A stretch of DNA of 7,613 nucleotides from an archaeon (GTDB lineage: Archaea > Asgardarchaeota > Heimdallarchaeia > Hodarchaeales > S146-22), in NCBI GenBank assembly GCA_024276395.1, contig JAJRXH010000021.1:1-7613 (forward strand). Reading direction: 5' to 3'. Shown here piece after piece: positions 6,283 through 7,613 of the stretch. The notes under the pieces are model-generated. The model did not search any database. It saw nothing but the letters and a program-made list of their open reading frames with translations, and was not told where the DNA came from. Within the stretch, counting starts at the first letter, position 1, and every line of letters begins with the position of its first letter. Both the position numbers and the translations under genes were made by a program.

Positions 6283-6687
6283 TTAGATGGGATCTTTGTA
6301 TCCGTTCCTTGCAAATTCCACGTAACTTGAGAATACTCGTTCTACTGTATTTTTTATGAGTTCATCGGCCTCTTCTGTCTTGAGACGGAGTATTCGATAG
6401 AATCGATTGCTAAAGATGTCGAGAATGCCTTTTGTTACTTGTAATCGTTTTTCTAGTGGCCATTTATCGACTTCTGGCATCGTTGCTTGGTTTTGTAATT
6501 GCCAATCCCTTACAGACAGTCGTAACAATCCTCTAATGATGATGGGTTCTATGTCTGGAAAGGCTGCGATGAGTCCTTTTGCTACTAGTTCGAAAACCTT
6601 CTCTTGCTTTTCGCTAAACTTGATTCTTCTTGCATCTTTCACGACTTGATCGGATTGTTCTCTATCTACCGTTAAGAGGCGTGACAT
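6283..6687 (-). CDS. Uncharacterised small helical protein, paralogue B
   Basis: Encodes 134 residues from the ATG at 6685-6687. On the minus strand GAGTTGAT, one base off the consensus GAGGTGAT, ends six bases before this ATG. The frame extends to a TTG at 6733-6735, which would add 16 residues (MKGLNLLRKRQRVDLE) but has no site. The alignment with paralogue A begins just after the ATG, which supports the shorter form. It shares with A the blocks VVKDARRIKFSEKQEKVFE, AFPDIEP and IRGLLRLSVRDWQ, then VDKW and LDIFSNRFYRILRL, and has a slightly longer C-terminus (VEFARNGYKDPI). The shared 13-residue block is coded with different codons at about half its positions. This indicates old duplication with selection on the protein, so both copies are probably real. 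Function unknown. Confidence 0.8.
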   Translation of the reverse strand: MSRLLTVDREQSDQVVKDARRIKFSEKQEKVFELVAKGLIAAFPDIEPIIIRGLLRLSVRDWQLQNQATMPEVDKWPLEKRLQVTKGILDIFSNRFYRILRLKTEEADELIKNTVERVFSSYVEFARNGYKDPI

Positions 6688-6786
6688 TTCTAGATCAACT
6701 CTTTGCCGCTTTCTTAGAAGGTTAAGTCCCTTCAATATGAGGTTAGGGATAATACTTCCTTATACTCAAAAAACACACTTGATCTT

Positions 6787-6796
6787 AATTTTATAA
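6787..6796 (-). promoter_or_regulatory. TATA-like element for paralogue B
   Basis: On the minus strand TTATAAAATT lies about 100 bases before the ATG of paralogue B and would start a transcript near 6765. A second candidate, GAGTATAAGG (about 6759-6768), would give a shorter leader of about 50 bases. Either is plausible. Unlike paralogue A, no palindrome was seen here. Confidence 0.35.
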
Positions 6797-6894
6797 GCAT
6801 TACTAGATGAAAATTCTTGAGAATCGAATTCATATCAAGCGATTAATCATTTGCAAGTCTTTCTCAATTTCAGTTTTTTAAGTCGGAACGATTG

Positions 6895-7053
6895 ATGGAT
6901 ATTTTTTTACCGTATAAAGGTCAGGTGGTTTGCATTGATCCGTTAGCCTCGAGTAGCCATTATTTTCCAGATGAAAAAGTATCGAAAACGATGAAATTAA
7001 TTGAAAAAGCAAATGGTCAAGCATTATTGAGAAAAAACATCAAGCGCCTCTGA
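6895..7053 (+). CDS. Short unrecognised ORF (52 residues), possible gene remnant
   Basis: An ATG-started frame of 52 codons begins MDIFLPYKGQVVCIDPLASS and ends KNIKRL. It has no ribosome binding site. A single extra A in the A6 run at 7032-7037 would carry the frame on into an open stretch reading KKHQAPLKDRLITDS and onward to about 7160. The next ORF at 7123-7350 is in the same original frame, with three stop codons between (7051, 7063, 7078). It may be the front of a broken gene or simply chance. No family was recognised. Confidence 0.25.
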   Translation: MDIFLPYKGQVVCIDPLASSSHYFPDEKVSKTMKLIEKANGQALLRKNIKRL

Positions 7054-7122
7054 AAGATCGGTTAATCACTGACTCAATAATTATTCAGTACTGTTCAGAA
7101 TATTCAGAATCGAATAGAGCTA

Positions 7123-7350
7123 ATGATTGTGATACCATCTGTGGCTACTTCAAAAAAACTTGAAGAAGCATTAGAAGAGGAGTTAAGCCACATTATCGAG
7201 CAGAGGATCGATCATCGGATATTTGTACTGGCAAAAAATACTATGATTCTTGGCAGAAGTATTACTAACAATGCAAGAACCAAATCTCTGTTTCAAACTT
7301 TCCTATCAATCTTTTATTTGAGTAAGCAAGCGATTCGATTCATATGGTGA
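7123..7350 (+). CDS. Unrecognised ORF (75 residues), possibly part of a broken gene
   Basis: The first 50 residues look like real protein: a hydrophobic strand (MIVIPSV), an amphipathic helix rich in E and L (KKLEEALEEELSHIIEQ) and another strand (HRIFVLA), a beta-alpha-beta pattern. The last 20 residues (TFLSIFYLSKQAIRFIW) look less natural and may come from a frame shift. There is no ribosome binding site before the ATG at 7123. The frame is open upstream to 7081 without a start codon. It lies in the same frame as the ORF at 6895-7053, so the two may be pieces of one decayed gene. The family is not recognised. Confidence 0.35.
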   Translation: MIVIPSVATSKKLEEALEEELSHIIEQRIDHRIFVLAKNTMILGRSITNNARTKSLFQTFLSIFYLSKQAIRFIW

Positions 7351-7608
7351 ACTCTGTCAATGGTCAATGGAAAGACTGTTAATGCAGATAGAAGTCGAAG
7401 GTTATCATTTCCTCTCAATTATCGTTTCCTTTCAAGTTTACGTTTCCTTTCAAGTGATCAAGAGAAGATATATGTCCATCATATCATTTTGTTGCTTCAC
7501 TCATTTATTAATCAGAAGGTAGTAATAAAGTAACTGCCCTGTTTTTCAAACTCCGTTATTTGAGAATCACGTCCGATTTTTCACCACTGATGGTCCACGT
7601 GAGGAGAC
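7351..7608. other. Intergenic stretch before the right edge
   Basis: Apart from the tandem repeat at 7406-7458, no gene is seen. One plus-strand frame (about 7322-7518) is open without a start codon and may continue the possible broken gene at 6895-7350. AATAAAGTAA near 7523-7532 is a weak TATA-like candidate for a gene beginning at or past the edge. Confidence 0.4.
7406..7458. repeat. Degenerate 18-bp tandem repeat, about three copies
   Basis: Two copies share the first 15 bases exactly, CGTTTCCTTTCAAGT at 7423-7437 and at 7441-7455, with an 18-base period. A degenerate 17-base copy (CATTTCCTCTCAATTAT, 7406-7422) lies directly upstream. The period is a multiple of three, but the stretch is not in a convincing gene. 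Confidence 0.7.
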
Positions 7609-7613
7609 ATGAC
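7601..7613 (+). other. Possible start of the next gene, cut by the window edge
   Basis: GAGGAG (7601-7606) looks like a ribosome binding site and is followed by an ATG at 7609-7611. The spacing of two bases is too short for a typical site, so the true start may lie just beyond the edge. Nothing can be said about the product. Confidence 0.3.

Noticed and set aside
5820..6687. Resemblance of the IRGLLRLSVRDWQ block to the C-terminal motif of light-independent protochlorophyllide reductase (PCP_red) domains
   Set aside because: Only the general pattern of a helix with P, R, R and an acidic residue is shared. The match is too weak, and the context has nothing to do with that pathway.
1..7613. 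tRNA genes, CRISPR arrays, insertion sequences
   Set aside because: No T-arm consensus with cloverleaf pairing, no regularly spaced direct repeats, and no transposase or flanking terminal repeats were seen.

Overview
This window is archaeal DNA. It carries three genes of the archaeal S10/spc ribosomal cluster (uL3, uL4, uL23, in that order on the minus strand) with archaeal/eukaryotic-type protein sequences. It also carries an IorA/IorB pair, the oxygen-sensitive ferredoxin-dependent 2-oxoacid oxidoreductase typical of anaerobic peptide-fermenting archaea. The DNA is moderately AT-rich, and most genes have clear Shine-Dalgarno sites (GGAGG, AGGAG). I cannot name the lineage from the sequence. 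An Asgard-type or related anaerobic archaeon would fit but is not shown.

Layout. Positions 26-2375 (minus strand) hold rpl23, rpl4 and rpl3, and the cluster probably continues past the left edge. Positions 2376-2976 form a long divergent intergenic region. It contains a possible 56-residue four-cysteine ORF ahead of rpl3. The same stretch can also be read as a structured RNA: a 9-bp stem and a 6-bp stem followed by T6 on the plus strand. It also holds the presumed promoters of rpl3 and iorA. Positions 2977-5570 (plus strand) hold iorA and iorB. iorA is interrupted by a one-base frameshift at an A run near 3612-3616, and one extra A restores a full-length protein of about 641 residues. Positions 5820-6687 hold two convergent genes for paralogous small proteins of an unrecognised family, sharing the core IRGLLRLSVRDWQ. 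The first has a perfect 8-bp palindrome beside its likely promoter. Positions 6688-7613 are gene-poor: two short same-frame ORFs that may be remnants of one broken gene, a degenerate 18-bp tandem repeat, and a possible start of the next gene at the right edge.

How the genes work together. uL3, uL4 and uL23 are large-subunit ribosomal proteins made from one operon. IorA and IorB form one enzyme that oxidises aryl pyruvates, from transamination of aromatic amino acids, to acyl-CoA while reducing ferredoxin. The paralogous pair has no evident link to either. It is the best candidate for something undescribed, but nothing in the window establishes a function or a system.
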